Shown in pieces: positions 1 to 7,355 of a stretch of 64,000 nt of DNA. The stretch is from a virus, in the IMG/VR virus record IMGVR_UViG_3300032180_000001, positions 62,001-126,000 of that record, one strand, 5' to 3'. The position numbers and the translations under genes were made by a program. The notes beneath the pieces were generated by a model. The model was given only the letters and a program-made list of their open reading frames with translations, was not told the DNA's origin and did not search any database. The stretch's first letter is position 1; each line of letters begins with the position of its first letter.

Positions 1-94
1 GCACTAGCAGCGAGATGCCTGTACCCGGGGGAGACTGAGGCAGTGGCTTTGGCTTACGGCGAAAAAGGCGCATGATCCAGGACAGCCAGCTCAT
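1..94 (-). CDS. Partial small gene at left edge
   Basis: The reading frame starts with an ATG overlapping the stop of the pyruvyl transferase gene (ATGA overlap) and runs off the left edge. The visible start has a short hydrophobic stretch with two Trp residues followed by a basic RRKPKP segment. I do not recognise it. The tight overlap suggests translational coupling with the upstream gene. Confidence 0.45.
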   Translation of the reverse strand, partial: MSWLSWIMRLFRRKPKPLPQSPPGTGISLLV

Positions 95-816
95 GTCTTC
101 ACCATCTTTCCGTAGTCCCGCATAACGTCATAGATCGCATGCTGCAAGTCCCAGACCTTGCCTTCCACCGGGCGGCCGGTCACGCCTGGCTCGAATGGCA
201 TCTCCAGCGAGGCGTGATAATCCCGCAGCTTGAACGTGCCGTGCTCGACGGGGTGCATGTTCTCCTGGGGCGGGAACTCGAACCGCCGCGGAACGCCCAT
301 CGCATCGGCGATGATCAGGCCGTGCAGCGAGCTGGTGACCAGCTTCCGGCAGGCGGAGATTTGCCGCATCACGATGAACGGTGAAGCCAGGGGGTTCATG
401 ATCAGCGGATCATATTTCAGGAATTCCGGGCGCTGGGTCAGGTCGGGGTCGCTCCAGTGCGGCAGCAGCCCCAGCTCGTAGGCTTTCGGCATCGAGTCAA
501 TCAGCTCGGGGGCGAGCAGCGCCGGGTCCCCGGTCACGGTAGCGTCGGTGCCGGCATGCTGAGCGGTCAGCGGGCCGCGTACCGCGAGGACATTAGCCGC
601 GAGGGGGAAGTCGTCGGTTTCCTGCAGCAGCCCGGCGCCGAGAACCGTCCCGCGCCAGGGGACCGGCATGTGGCCGAGAACGGATCCGGTAACAATGACG
701 TCGGCGTGATCGGGAAGTGACCAGACCGGGTTGACCCCGCTAAAATGCTGGAGCAACAGTGGAGTCAGTGCGTCACCCCAGTTGCTTGTGCCCCTCCACC
801 AGTATGCACGAACCAT
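91..816 (-). CDS. Polysaccharide pyruvyl transferase family protein
   Basis: About 241 aa from the ATG at 816, which has GGTGG upstream; an in-frame ATG at 846 has a poorly placed ribosome site. The N-terminus carries a WWRG...NWGDALTPLLL motif and the C-terminal half a TSSLHGLIIADAMGVP motif, both typical of the pyruvyl transferase (CsaB-like, GT-B-type) family. These enzymes add pyruvate ketals to sugars in surface polymers, or in some members act as glycosyltransferase-like enzymes. In a phage it could alter host surface glycans or decorate virion proteins; that role is inference. It overlaps the next leftward gene. Confidence 0.75.
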   Translation of the reverse strand: MVRAYWWRGTSNWGDALTPLLLQHFSGVNPVWSLPDHADVIVTGSVLGHMPVPWRGTVLGAGLLQETDDFPLAANVLAVRGPLTAQHAGTDATVTGDPALLAPELIDSMPKAYELGLLPHWSDPDLTQRPEFLKYDPLIMNPLASPFIVMRQISACRKLVTSSLHGLIIADAMGVPRRFEFPPQENMHPVEHGTFKLRDYHASLEMPFEPGVTGRPVEGKVWDLQHAIYDVMRDYGKMVKT

Positions 817-874
817 CTGACCACCCGTCTGTTCGGCGTACCTCATACCTTAACAGCGGCGACGGCTCGCTGTC

Positions 875-1120
875 TCATGGTGTCTTAACTACGTAGGCGT
901 TCGCGCTCGCTCGCAGACCGCCGATCCCGGTCAGGCTGCCCGACGGGGGAAGCTCGTTGCGGCTGATGCCGATGCTCTCAGCGGTCTCACCACTAGTGAT
1001 CCCCCCGCCCACCGAGCCGTTGATGGTGTAAACGCCGTCAGGAGGCGCACCTGGACCTTCGGTCTGCGAGGAGACCTGGGCCTGGCCGCCCTGGACGACG
1101 ATGTGAATTGCGTAGGTCAT
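875..1120 (-). CDS. Hypothetical protein, 81 aa
   Basis: Starts at ATG 1120, with CGGAG about 14 nt upstream; an in-frame ATG at 1150 lies inside the terminator hairpin and is less likely. The protein is polar and rich in Gly, Ser and Thr (short TINGSVGGGITSG-like stretch), with no membrane segment and no recognised motif. It lies between the pyruvyl transferase gene and the lsr2-like gene. Confidence 0.5.
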   Translation of the reverse strand: MTYAIHIVVQGGQAQVSSQTEGPGAPPDGVYTINGSVGGGITSGETAESIGISRNELPPSGSLTGIGGLRASANAYVVKTP

Positions 1121-1149
1121 ACTGCCAGGGTACTCCGAGAGGAACGGCA

Positions 1150-1182
1150 AAGCGCCCGCTACCTGTGAGGCAACGGGCGCTT
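1150..1182. terminator. Intrinsic terminator hairpin
   Basis: Nine-base inverted repeat AAGCGCCCG / CGGGCGCTT (1150-1158 with 1174-1182) with a 15-nt loop. It is followed by TTTTT on the plus strand and TTT on the minus strand, so it could act in both directions. On the minus strand it lies just downstream of the lsr2-like gene. Confidence 0.7.
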
Positions 1183-1205
1183 TTTACCCTGTGTTTTTTG
1201 CAGGG

Positions 1206-1565
1206 TCACGGACCGACGGAGAGCCGGTACTGCTCGACGACGTTGGCCGGGATCCGGCCGCGGGCCTTGATGCCGAGCTGCTGCTTCTGCGCCCACTCGC
1301 GAACCTTGGCGGTGTCGATGACGCCGCTGTCGCTGCCGCTGCCGTTGGCTGCCTTGCGGGCACTGCCGCGGATCGTCTTGCGGGCGGTTCCGGTCGCCTT
1401 GCGGGCGTGCTCGATGTACGGCGCGAGGGCCGCACGGAATTCCTTGGCGTGCGCGGCGTTCAGGTCGATCTCGTAGTCGGTGCCGTCGAGGCTGAAAGGA
1501 ACGGTGCCTTCCGCGTCCCCGCCGTCGAGGTCGTCAATAAATAGGGTGGTGATCCTCTGGGCCAT
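1206..1565 (-). CDS. lsr2: Lsr2-family nucleoid-associated protein
   Basis: 119 aa from ATG 1565, preceded by AGGAGAA. The N-terminal half has the Lsr2 dimerisation pattern (LFIDDLDGGDAEGTVPFSLDG, then Y-EIDL-N). The C-terminus has the DNA-binding pattern VREWAQKQQ...KARGRIPANVVEQY, with the R-G-R AT-hook-like core. A basic TARKTIRGSARKAA linker joins the two. Lsr2 proteins are actinobacterial H-NS-like silencers of AT-rich DNA. Phage copies may silence host or rival genes, or counter host Lsr2; which applies here is unknown. It has its own upstream promoter and a downstream terminator, so is probably monocistronic. Confidence 0.9.
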   Translation of the reverse strand: MAQRITTLFIDDLDGGDAEGTVPFSLDGTDYEIDLNAAHAKEFRAALAPYIEHARKATGTARKTIRGSARKAANGSGSDSGVIDTAKVREWAQKQQLGIKARGRIPANVVEQYRLSVGP

Positions 1566-1607
1566 CGAAGTTCTCCTGATAACTGGCTGATGAGTGACTG
1601 AGATTGA

Positions 1608-1636
1608 AGCATATGACATCAGGAACAAGAAAGCAA
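1608..1636 (-). promoter_or_regulatory. Sigma-70-like promoter of lsr2
   Basis: On the minus strand TTGCTT (1631-1636), a 17-nt spacer and TATGCT (1608-1613). The lsr2 start codon lies about 40 nt downstream and has its own ribosome site. Confidence 0.6.
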
Positions 1637-1667
1637 AGAGCGGGAACCGGTATCCGTTTTGCGAGGA

Positions 1668-2525
1668 TCATGCCCGCCGAGTGACGGTTCCCGGACAGCC
1701 AGGTCCGTTATCGTACGCTGCCTGGGGTCGGTACAAGGGACACCAGAGACATTCAGTGGCATCCGGGGTAGCAGCGACCTGGTTGATAGTCAGGTACCCG
1801 TCTCGTATCATCTGTGCAGCAGCCTGCCGGGCAGCCATTTGGTCCAGGACTTCCGCGATCAAAATTTCATCTGCGGGAGTGCAGACATGTTCCCAGACGT
1901 ACATCCCGTCTAGCGTCGAGGCAGTTCGAGGCCACGCAGCAAGGACTACTCGCGTCACCGGTAGCCCGGCTGCACGCACGCCTGCTGCGTAGAGCAGAAG
2001 CTGGACAACGTATCGCCGGGATGGTCCTTCAACTGATTTTACTTTAGACAGCGATGTCGGGCCGAGGCACTTGTGATCTACGACACAGCGCTCAAGGGCA
2101 TCGTAGAGGTCAGCATGTCCCGGATAATCTGGATGGGGAACAACCTTAGTCTCGGTAACCCATCGGAGGATGTGCTCTCGCGCGTTATCTCCTTCAAACG
2201 CGTCAGCAAGCCAGGCGTGAATAGCGGTTCCGCAGATACTAGGCCAGGGGTCCGAGACGTGGTTGGTTCGCGGGATGCCAGCTAGCTTTCCGATCACCTG
2301 CCTGTCGCATGCAGCTCCGATTTCGCTCGGCCCGAGATGTACTTGCAGCGAACGCGGTGCACGATTTGCCTGTCGAACAACAACACCTCGCAACTCCCTA
2401 GCGTAACGACTTGCCCACTCTGAGTTTCCATCTACCCCTCGAGGCGCGGTGGCCATGTATTGCTGTGGAGAGATGTGCTGCGGAGAAGAAGCCATGAACT
2501 CGTCAGGGCTGATACGGGGCGCCAT
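1668..2525 (-). CDS. Cas4-like PD-(D/E)XK nuclease
   Basis: 285 aa. The core PGHADLYD...VVDHKCLG matches motifs II and III of the PD-(D/E)XK fold (GxxD ... DhK). An early Cys in GPSEIGAACDRQ and three late Cys in ECLWCPLY...GPGCPG match the four-cysteine iron-sulfur layout of Cas4/AddB-like exonucleases. The gene is common in phage recombination or replication sets and may resect DNA ends. The N-terminus carries a near-repeat, SPDEFMA / SPQQYMA. It is transcribed divergently from the gene at 2572. Confidence 0.7.
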   Translation of the reverse strand: MAPRISPDEFMASSPQHISPQQYMATAPRGVDGNSEWASRYARELRGVVVRQANRAPRSLQVHLGPSEIGAACDRQVIGKLAGIPRTNHVSDPWPSICGTAIHAWLADAFEGDNAREHILRWVTETKVVPHPDYPGHADLYDALERCVVDHKCLGPTSLSKVKSVEGPSRRYVVQLLLYAAGVRAAGLPVTRVVLAAWPRTASTLDGMYVWEHVCTPADEILIAEVLDQMAARQAAAQMIRDGYLTINQVAATPDATECLWCPLYRPQAAYDNGPGCPGTVTRRA

Positions 2526-2558
2526 CTCAGTAGTGTAGGTCTCATTTTCGGCCTACGC

Positions 2559-2571
2559 TATACTAGCTTCC
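2559..2571 (+). promoter_or_regulatory. -10 box just before GTG start (possible leaderless promoter)
   Basis: TATACT at 2559-2564 lies 7 nt before the GTG at 2572. No convincing -35 is seen. A short inverted repeat GTAGG...CCTAC (about 2535-2556) overlaps the -35 region and could be an operator. Confidence 0.4.
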
Positions 2572-2964
2572 GTGGCCAACAATTTTCCATCCCAGCCATC
2601 CGGCTTGGCGCTCGCCTCACTGAACTACGTCGTCAAGTTCGCCCCGCTGAGCGGACTTCCGCCGGTCAGCCCGTTCGCGTTCACAGGGGTGGCAACCGCC
2701 CTGGTGACGCAGTTCGCGGCCGGGCAATGGGGGATAAACTTCGACTTCACGGTGCCGGGCCAGACGGGCTCGTTCGATCAGGATGCCGTTGAGGCGGGAA
2801 TGAAAGTATGGCTGGAACTAGTCGCACAGGCACTGGCCGCCATTCTCGGCGTTACCCAGGCGCAGGCATCAGCCGGGATTACCGTGACGCGAATCTGGAC
2901 GTGGCAGGACGACAGCGCGAGCAACGTCAGCAGCATGAGCGAGAGCTGGCCTTGGACGGCTTAA
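2572..2964 (+). CDS. Conserved-looking hypothetical protein, 130 aa
   Basis: Starts at GTG 2572 immediately after a -10 box. The protein is soluble and mildly acidic, with motifs FDFTVPGQTGSFDQDAV and a C-terminal TVTRIWTWQDDS. I do not recognise the family. It stands alone on the plus strand, converging on the zinc-ribbon gene whose stop overlaps it by four bases at 2961. Confidence 0.6.
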   Translation: MANNFPSQPSGLALASLNYVVKFAPLSGLPPVSPFAFTGVATALVTQFAAGQWGINFDFTVPGQTGSFDQDAVEAGMKVWLELVAQALAAILGVTQAQASAGITVTRIWTWQDDSASNVSSMSESWPWTA

Positions 2965-3644
2965 CCCACGACCCTGCTCACGATGATCAGCACAGTAAGA
3001 AAGAAAGTAAAGACAAGAACACTCCACATGAGCTGCCGCTGGACCAGCGATACTTTGTCCGAACAAATGCTACTGGCGAGCGGCGGGTTATCTGGAGTGA
3101 CGAAACTGAGCATCCGCTCCCGATCAACGCTTGCCCCCGTTCTGGCAAAGTCATTTCGCGCATGCCGCCAGCCGTGGTAGCTTTCCTCGCCACCGTCCAC
3201 ATCACCCAGCGGGCCGAGGTAGAACGGAGACCGGTAGTCGCTATCGTCGTCGCTAATCGTTTCCCTAATGACGAAGGGCTCGTCGAGTCGCGTGATATCC
3301 TGTTCCTCAGCTGCCTCGACGGAATTTTCCGCAGGATCTACCCGAGCCCGGTGCACACCAGAAAGGATGCCGTTCTTATGACAGGCTCGGCACCATCGCT
3401 CCGTCCTGAGGGCTATCGGATCCGATACCTTCCCGCAAACCTCGCACTGCCACAGGTACTCACTCATCGCCGTCTCCTCCTGCGCTGAATGTACGCCTCC
3501 ATCAGGATCGGCCCTAACTCGGTGCATGCCCGTGACGATGCCGTCCTCATGGCAGTTCCGGCACCATCGCGTTGTTGCCTCAGCCTGCGTCCAGCATTTG
3601 ATTCCGCAAACCTCGCACTGCCACATCTTCCAGTCTCTGCTCAT
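2961..3644 (-). CDS. Tandem zinc-ribbon protein with C-terminal membrane anchor
   Basis: 227 aa. Two copies of a unit of about 58 aa, each with CEVC...W-R-CH spacing (WQCEVCGIKCW...WCRNCH and WQCEVCGKVSD...WCRACH), each ending in G(M/V)HR(V/A)R-DP. An acidic linker follows, then a C-terminal hydrophobic helix (LMWSVLVFTFFLTVLIIVS). The second unit starts with MSEYLW preceded by SAQEETA, which is a translated copy of the ribosome-binding region found in front of the gene itself; this shows the unit arose by in-frame duplication. The function of the zinc ribbons is unknown. Confidence 0.65.
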   Translation of the reverse strand: MSRDWKMWQCEVCGIKCWTQAEATTRWCRNCHEDGIVTGMHRVRADPDGGVHSAQEETAMSEYLWQCEVCGKVSDPIALRTERWCRACHKNGILSGVHRARVDPAENSVEAAEEQDITRLDEPFVIRETISDDDSDYRSPFYLGPLGDVDGGEESYHGWRHARNDFARTGASVDRERMLSFVTPDNPPLASSICSDKVSLVQRQLMWSVLVFTFFLTVLIIVSRVVG

Positions 3645-3683
3645 CGTCTCCTCCTGCGCTGAATGTACGCCTCCATCAGGATC
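3472..3683. repeat. 38-bp direct repeat marking a 174-bp tandem duplication
   Basis: The same 38 bases occur at 3472-3509 and 3646-3683. The spacing of 174 bases is 58 codons, so the frame is kept. At 3646-3683 the repeat encodes the end of the 44-aa membrane protein and its stop; at 3472-3509 it is read in another frame inside the 227-aa protein. The flanking GCAAACCTCGCACTGCCACA is also shared. Confidence 0.85.
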
Positions 3684-3775
3684 AGCAGGACGAGGATCAG
3701 GCAGCTGACTCCGATGAGGATCCTCACGACCGGGCTGTACGGGAGGTCACCCAGCGGAAACGGCGGGCCGGTCAT
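3641..3775 (-). CDS. Single-pass small membrane protein, 44 aa
   Basis: ATG at 3775 overlaps the stop of the upstream zinc-ribbon gene (ATGA), and its own TGA overlaps the ATG of the 227-aa gene. It has a short N-terminus, one hydrophobic helix (VVRILIGVSCLILVLLILM) and a C-terminal run of arginines (QRRRRR), giving an inside-positive anchor. The Arg run is encoded by the same bases that serve as the ribosome site (AGGAGGAGA) of the next gene. Confidence 0.65.
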   Translation of the reverse strand: MTGPPFPLGDLPYSPVVRILIGVSCLILVLLILMEAYIQRRRRR

Positions 3776-3948
3776 GATGGCTGCCACGGCACGATGATCA
3801 ACTGGTAGCGGCCGATCGGGATGATCCGCTGCATGTAAGCGAAATGCGTGTAGTGGACGGACAGCTTCAGGCAGGGACAGAGAACGTTAAATGTTATGTC
3901 TGACGTCGTCGCCACGTCCCCGCACCGCGGGCACTGCCAGCGGATCAC
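3772..3948 (-). CDS. Zinc-ribbon mini-protein, array member 5
   Basis: 58 aa from GTG 3948, overlapping the preceding stop (GTGA). It carries WQCPRCG near the start, a second CPC pair, and the array's C-terminal signature LIIVPWQPS. It is the most diverged of the set in the middle (VHYTHFAYMQ). It ends in an ATGA overlap with the 44-aa membrane gene. Confidence 0.6.
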   Translation of the reverse strand: MIRWQCPRCGDVATTSDITFNVLCPCLKLSVHYTHFAYMQRIIPIGRYQLIIVPWQPS

Positions 3949-4124
3949 GATGGCTGCCATAGCACAATGACAATGCGGTAGGGAGCGAGCACTTCACGCA
4001 TGGTCGGGGTGGCCAGCAAATACGGGTCGCAGGCAAGACAGAAGTCAGGGATCGCAGGATAACTCGTCTTAATCCGGTGCCCGCAGACTGTGCACTCCCA
4101 GTCCCAGAGCTGGAAATCGCTCAT
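3945..4124 (-). CDS. Zinc-ribbon mini-protein, array member 4
   Basis: 59 aa from ATG 4124 (ATGA overlap). It has CTVCG...CLAC and the C-terminal REVLAPYRIVIVLWQPS. It is closely similar to member 3 (same ...CDPYxLxTPTxREVLAPYRIVIV ending), so a recent duplicate. The four cysteines suggest a zinc ribbon; no catalytic residues are apparent. Confidence 0.65.
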   Translation of the reverse strand: MSDFQLWDWECTVCGHRIKTSYPAIPDFCLACDPYLLATPTMREVLAPYRIVIVLWQPS

Positions 4125-4297
4125 GATGGCTGCCACACTACGATGACAATGCGGTAGGGAGCAAGCACTTCACGCAGGGTCGGGGTGCGCAGCCAGTACG
4201 GGTCGCAGGCAAAGCAAAATCTATAAGCCATAGGTCCCGTCGTGAGCCGGTAGCCGCAGTCTGTGCACTCCCAGTTCCGGGCAAAGAAATCGCTCAC
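4121..4297 (-). CDS. Zinc-ribbon mini-protein, array member 3
   Basis: 58 aa from GTG 4297 (GTGA overlap with member 2). It has ECTDCG...CFAC spacing and the shared C-terminus REVLAPYRIVIVVWQPS. An in-frame upstream start would overlap member 2 further and has no better ribosome site. The short overlap points to translation by re-initiation. Confidence 0.65.
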   Translation of the reverse strand: MSDFFARNWECTDCGYRLTTGPMAYRFCFACDPYWLRTPTLREVLAPYRIVIVVWQPS

Positions 4298-4533
4298 GAT
4301 GGCCGCCACGGTACGATTACCAAACGATACGGGTGCTCGGGTGTCAGCGGTGGCGTTCCCCACGGAATCTTCTTCATGAACGTAGTCTGCGTGAACGTTT
4401 CATAAGGATCAAACGTCTCCCAGGGCACGGGTATCTTCTGCAAGGAAGAGCAGCCGCAGACCGCTTGGCAGTAATAACCCGGAGTAACGAACTGACTTCC
4501 GCATCTCGGGCATTCCCACAGAATATCGCTCAC
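4294..4533 (-). CDS. Zinc-ribbon mini-protein, array member 2
   Basis: 79 aa from GTG 4533 (GTGA overlap). It starts VSDILWECPRCG and has a second Cys pair CGC, then about 25 extra residues (PWETFDPYETFTQTTF) compared with its neighbours, before the common YRLVIVPWRPS ending. It is an expanded version of the same small domain. Confidence 0.6.
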   Translation of the reverse strand: MSDILWECPRCGSQFVTPGYYCQAVCGCSSLQKIPVPWETFDPYETFTQTTFMKKIPWGTPPLTPEHPYRLVIVPWRPS

Positions 4534-4694
4534 GATGGCTGCCACGGCACGACTACCAGGCGAACATTTACAAGACGCATGACTGTGAACGGAAATTCAG
4601 GGCCGAGGCAGCCGCAGACCCAGATGAGATTGAACTCAGAATTATCCGAGCCAGTTGCTTCACTCCCGCATTTCGGGCATTTCCAGATATTCAC
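4530..4694 (-). CDS. Zinc-ribbon mini-protein, array member 1
   Basis: 54 aa from GTG 4694, with GGGGAG six bases before it; that ribosome site lies in the last codons of the upstream HNH-fragment gene (stop at 4699). It has WKCPKCG...VCGC and the C-terminus VRLVVVPWQPS. As the only member with a conventional ribosome site, it may be the entry point for ribosomes on the whole array. Confidence 0.6.
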   Translation of the reverse strand: MNIWKCPKCGSEATGSDNSEFNLIWVCGCLGPEFPFTVMRLVNVRLVVVPWQPS

Positions 4695-4698
4695 CGCG

Positions 4699-4959
4699 TT
4701 ACTCCCCGACCGGCCGTCCGCCTCGCCCGGAGCTATCACAGAGCCCCATGATCAGATCGTGCATGAAAATCAGCACCCGGCTGCCGTCATCGCGGACAAT
4801 GATCGCCGCCGCGTACGGGCCGTTGCCCTTGCGTCCCGGGTGCGGACCCTCCCAGATAAACCAGCGGTGGCGGCTGACTAGGTCGTAGTCTTCGTCGTCT
4901 ACTTTCGCAGTGCGAGTGTCGAGCGTACCGCGGGGGCCGTAAAGCGGGATTTCTTTCAC
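4699..4959 (-). CDS. Truncated HNH-AP2 endonuclease: N-terminal domain only
   Basis: 86 aa. The first about 65 residues (MKEIPLYG..., KVDDEDYDLVSRHRWFIW, GPYA, MHDLIMG) align with the N-terminal region of the HNH-AP2 proteins at 4964 and 6794. The sequence stops before the catalytic His-Asn-His block and lacks the AP2 domain, ending instead in a Gly/Arg-rich tail. It is either a decayed endonuclease or a retained DNA-contact domain. It follows the full-length relative by only a few bases. Confidence 0.6.
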   Translation of the reverse strand: MKEIPLYGPRGTLDTRTAKVDDEDYDLVSRHRWFIWEGPHPGRKGNGPYAAAIIVRDDGSRVLIFMHDLIMGLCDSSGRGGRPVGE

Positions 4960-4963
4960 TGTT

Positions 4964-5488
4964 TTAATTCCCTTCGCCGAGCGCTGATTGTTCGTTAGGG
5001 CCAGCGAAGTTCAGTCGGGCAAACTCTCCCCATGCCTTTCTCGCAGCAGTATCGTAAGCACAAGCAGCATCTTCTTCAACAGTAAAGCTTCCAATATAAT
5101 AAGTCTTGCCGTTTATTCTTATTGTTGCGATCCATCTGTATTTGCTTCGATAAACACCCTTAAATTTAGACGTTCCAGATCGAGAATATCCATTCGCCTT
5201 ATTCTGAGTATCTGTAGCGATACGAAGATTACTGCGCTGATTATTAAGGCCATTTCCATCACGGTGATCGATGTTTGTAGCACCTAGAATGAGGCAGTGC
5301 ATCCGAATTGTAGTTCCAGAGCCGTCCGCGCGCTTTATGGAAGAAACTGCATAAGGACCATGGAGGCGTCCAGGACGTTTTTCTTCAAGGATATGCCACT
5401 TGTATTGACTAACTAGCTGATAATCTTCATCATCGACGAGAGCAACGCGACCTGCTGCTTTTTTGCCGTTAAGTATTATTTCTTTCAT
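4964..5488 (-). CDS. HNH homing endonuclease with AP2 DNA-binding domain
   Basis: 174 aa. The N-terminal DDEDYQLVSQYKWHI segment is followed by the HNH core (MHCLILG, IDHRDGNGLNNQRSNLRIAT) and a C-terminal AP2-type domain (SKFKGVYRSKYRWIATIRI, YIGSFTVEEDAACAYD). Such free-standing genes cut near their own locus and spread by repair. It is visibly more AT-rich than its neighbours, suggesting separate acquisition. ATG 5488 overlaps the upstream stop (TAATG). Confidence 0.9.
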   Translation of the reverse strand: MKEIILNGKKAAGRVALVDDEDYQLVSQYKWHILEEKRPGRLHGPYAVSSIKRADGSGTTIRMHCLILGATNIDHRDGNGLNNQRSNLRIATDTQNKANGYSRSGTSKFKGVYRSKYRWIATIRINGKTYYIGSFTVEEDAACAYDTAARKAWGEFARLNFAGPNEQSALGEGN

Positions 5489-5826
5489 TATATTTTCCTG
5501 ATCTCCCAGAATCCGATCTTCTTCTCGTAGCGTACATACATTTCCGGCTGCTCTTCCTTGAACCTCTTGCTGTCAAATCTGTACGGTGTCATCCAGGCCA
5601 GCTTCAGCTTCGGCAGACCCGGTGTCCCGGTGATGCTGGCGCGAGTCGTTCCCTCCGGGCATGCCGCAGTAGTCTCCGCCTTGATCGCATCCTTGATCGC
5701 CTCGAACCGGCTCGCTGCTTCTTCGGCGGCGGCCTTCGCGCTCTCATACGAGGCCAGTAGCTCCTCGAGACGGCTCCCCGGCTGCGCGGAAACCTGAAAC
5801 GGCGGCTCCTTCGGCTGCTCGGTCAC
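5488..5826 (-). CDS. Hypothetical coiled-coil phage protein, 112 aa
   Basis: An N-terminal helix (SRLEELLASYESAKAAAEEA) followed by a basic C-terminal segment with TPYRFDSKRFKEEQPEMY and a final FWEIRK. It resembles small phage proteins of unknown role in which a helix precedes a YRFD-K-LK-like motif. Its start overlaps the upstream stop. Cytoplasmic, with no membrane segment. Confidence 0.6.
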   Translation of the reverse strand: MTEQPKEPPFQVSAQPGSRLEELLASYESAKAAAEEAASRFEAIKDAIKAETTAACPEGTTRASITGTPGLPKLKLAWMTPYRFDSKRFKEEQPEMYVRYEKKIGFWEIRKI

Positions 5827-6209
5827 TGCACCAGTCCTCTCGCGACGGCGCGCTCCCGTGCCTCCGGGGTCATGAACTGCACTGGCTTGCCGAGCTTCTC
5901 CGCGTGCGCGATCTCGCCGGCTGTGCTCGGTCCGAAGTAGCCGCTCTCGTCTGACACGACAAACACCCAGTCGGCCAGGGCGATCTTGTGCCGGTGCAGT
6001 TCGTCGAGCCGGATCTTGTCATCGTCGGTGATGTGCAGGTACGCGTCCGACTTGGTGTCGCAGCCGATCGACAGCACGATCTCGCCCGCCAGAGTCAGTC
6101 GGAAGTTCGCCTCCCTGAAAAGATCGTAGAAGCGAGTGCTTCCGCACAGGCATACGATGCGCGGCCGGGTGGGTGGCCACAGACCGTTATCCTCGAGCTG
6201 GTCGGTCAC
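5823..6209 (-). CDS. Nucleoside 2-deoxyribosyltransferase-like protein
   Basis: 128 aa. VCLCGSTRFYDLFREANFRLTLAG at the start and DELHRHKIALADWVFVV plus GYFGPSTAGEIAHAEKLGKPV later match the deoxyribosyltransferase-like (TIR-related Rossmann) fold: a GS-TR phosphate/nucleoside loop, an acidic helix and an S-T-GEI-A motif with the usual catalytic-position Glu. The family exchanges or hydrolyses nucleoside bonds; the substrate here is unknown. It is the first gene of the leftward set, divergent from 6328. Confidence 0.65.
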   Translation of the reverse strand: MTDQLEDNGLWPPTRPRIVCLCGSTRFYDLFREANFRLTLAGEIVLSIGCDTKSDAYLHITDDDKIRLDELHRHKIALADWVFVVSDESGYFGPSTAGEIAHAEKLGKPVQFMTPEARERAVARGLVQ

Positions 6210-6327
6210 AGCGGTGCTCCCTCGTGTCTGGCGGTACGATCGTTGTGAGTATAGAACCTATGTTGCGTCAGGGGGAAGCCTGACTTAGACTCTTAGAGAC
6301 TCAACGGAGCCTGTACTAAGGGGGCAC

Positions 6328-6708
6328 ATGTTCATCACAGGTGTTGATGATGACATAGTTTCATGCCGAGCCTACGGCCACCGCTGGCCCTCGAAGAACC
6401 TGCGATCCGGTCGGAAGCTGCCCAGGGGCTTCGTTCCGCGGGCGGTTCATAATGGCAGCGTGGAGATCACCGAGATATGCCCTGACTGCGGGAAGAAGCG
6501 GGTCACCGTGACGCTGCCTGGCGGAGCCTTCAACAAGGAGGTCATCCGGAACTACGTCGACCCGCCGAACTGGCCGGTGTTCAAGGGCGATGATCGCAAG
6601 ACGCCACGGGACTTCCAGGCAGAGATGTATCGTAGGGTGAACGAAGAGCTGATGGCCGAAGCGCGCAGGAACCCGCTACCCCACGACGGGGATGCTTCGG
6701 GTGACTGA
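6328..6708 (+). CDS. Zinc-finger-like phage protein, 126 aa
   Basis: ATG 6328 with AAGGGGG upstream. CRAYGHRWP and ICPDCGKKRVTVT form a putative metal site typical of small actinophage proteins. The C-terminus RRVNEELMAEARRNPLP occurs again at the end of the HNH protein encoded just downstream. It is the first gene of the long rightward operon. Divergent from 6209 across a 118-bp intergenic region that presumably holds both promoters. Confidence 0.65.
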   Translation: MFITGVDDDIVSCRAYGHRWPSKNLRSGRKLPRGFVPRAVHNGSVEITEICPDCGKKRVTVTLPGGAFNKEVIRNYVDPPNWPVFKGDDRKTPRDFQAEMYRRVNEELMAEARRNPLPHDGDASGD

Positions 6709-7355
6709 CCTTCAAGGTAGCCTGAGGAGCAGAGAATGCCCTGGCACCGCGCCAACGGCCCAGGGCTGGCCACTGCCCCCGGAGAACAGCGACATGAAAA
6801 CTATACCGCTGTATGGTAAGAAGGCTGCTGGGCGTGTCGCACTAGTCGACGACGAAGACTACGAGCTAGCTATGAGGTACAGGTGGCACGTTTTTGAAAG
6901 AAAACAACCATCGGGTAACACAAATGGCCCTTATGCCTCCACCAACGTCAGAAAGCCTGACGGCTCCAAGCGTATTATCCGCATGCATCAACTGCTCATG
7001 GGGTTTCCCGCATGCGACATAGACCACAGTAATCACAATAGTCTAGACAACCAGCGCAGTACTAATCTGCGCTTGGCCACTCGCAGCCAAAACAACGCAA
7101 ATCAGATACCTCGATCAGGAAAAACTTCTGTATACAAGGGTGTTTCCTGGCATAAAGGCGCTAAAAAATGGACAGCTAATATCACTGTATACAGTAAACA
7201 GTGCTACCTCGGACTCTTCCTTAGCGAAGAAAATGCCGCCAGAGCGTACGATAAGGCTGCACTTGAGACATGGGGCGATCGAGCGCTGCTTAACTTTCGC
7301 CGGGTGAACGATGAGCTGATGGCCGAGGCGCGCAGGAACCCGCTGCCTAGCGACG
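6630..7355. repeat. Duplicated gene 3' end flanking an HNH gene
   Basis: About 55 bases encoding RRVNEELMAEARRNPLP at roughly 6630-6685 recur at roughly 7299-7355, where they form the end of the HNH-AP2 gene. The two copies are nearly identical at DNA level, differing mostly at third codon positions. Confidence 0.85.
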
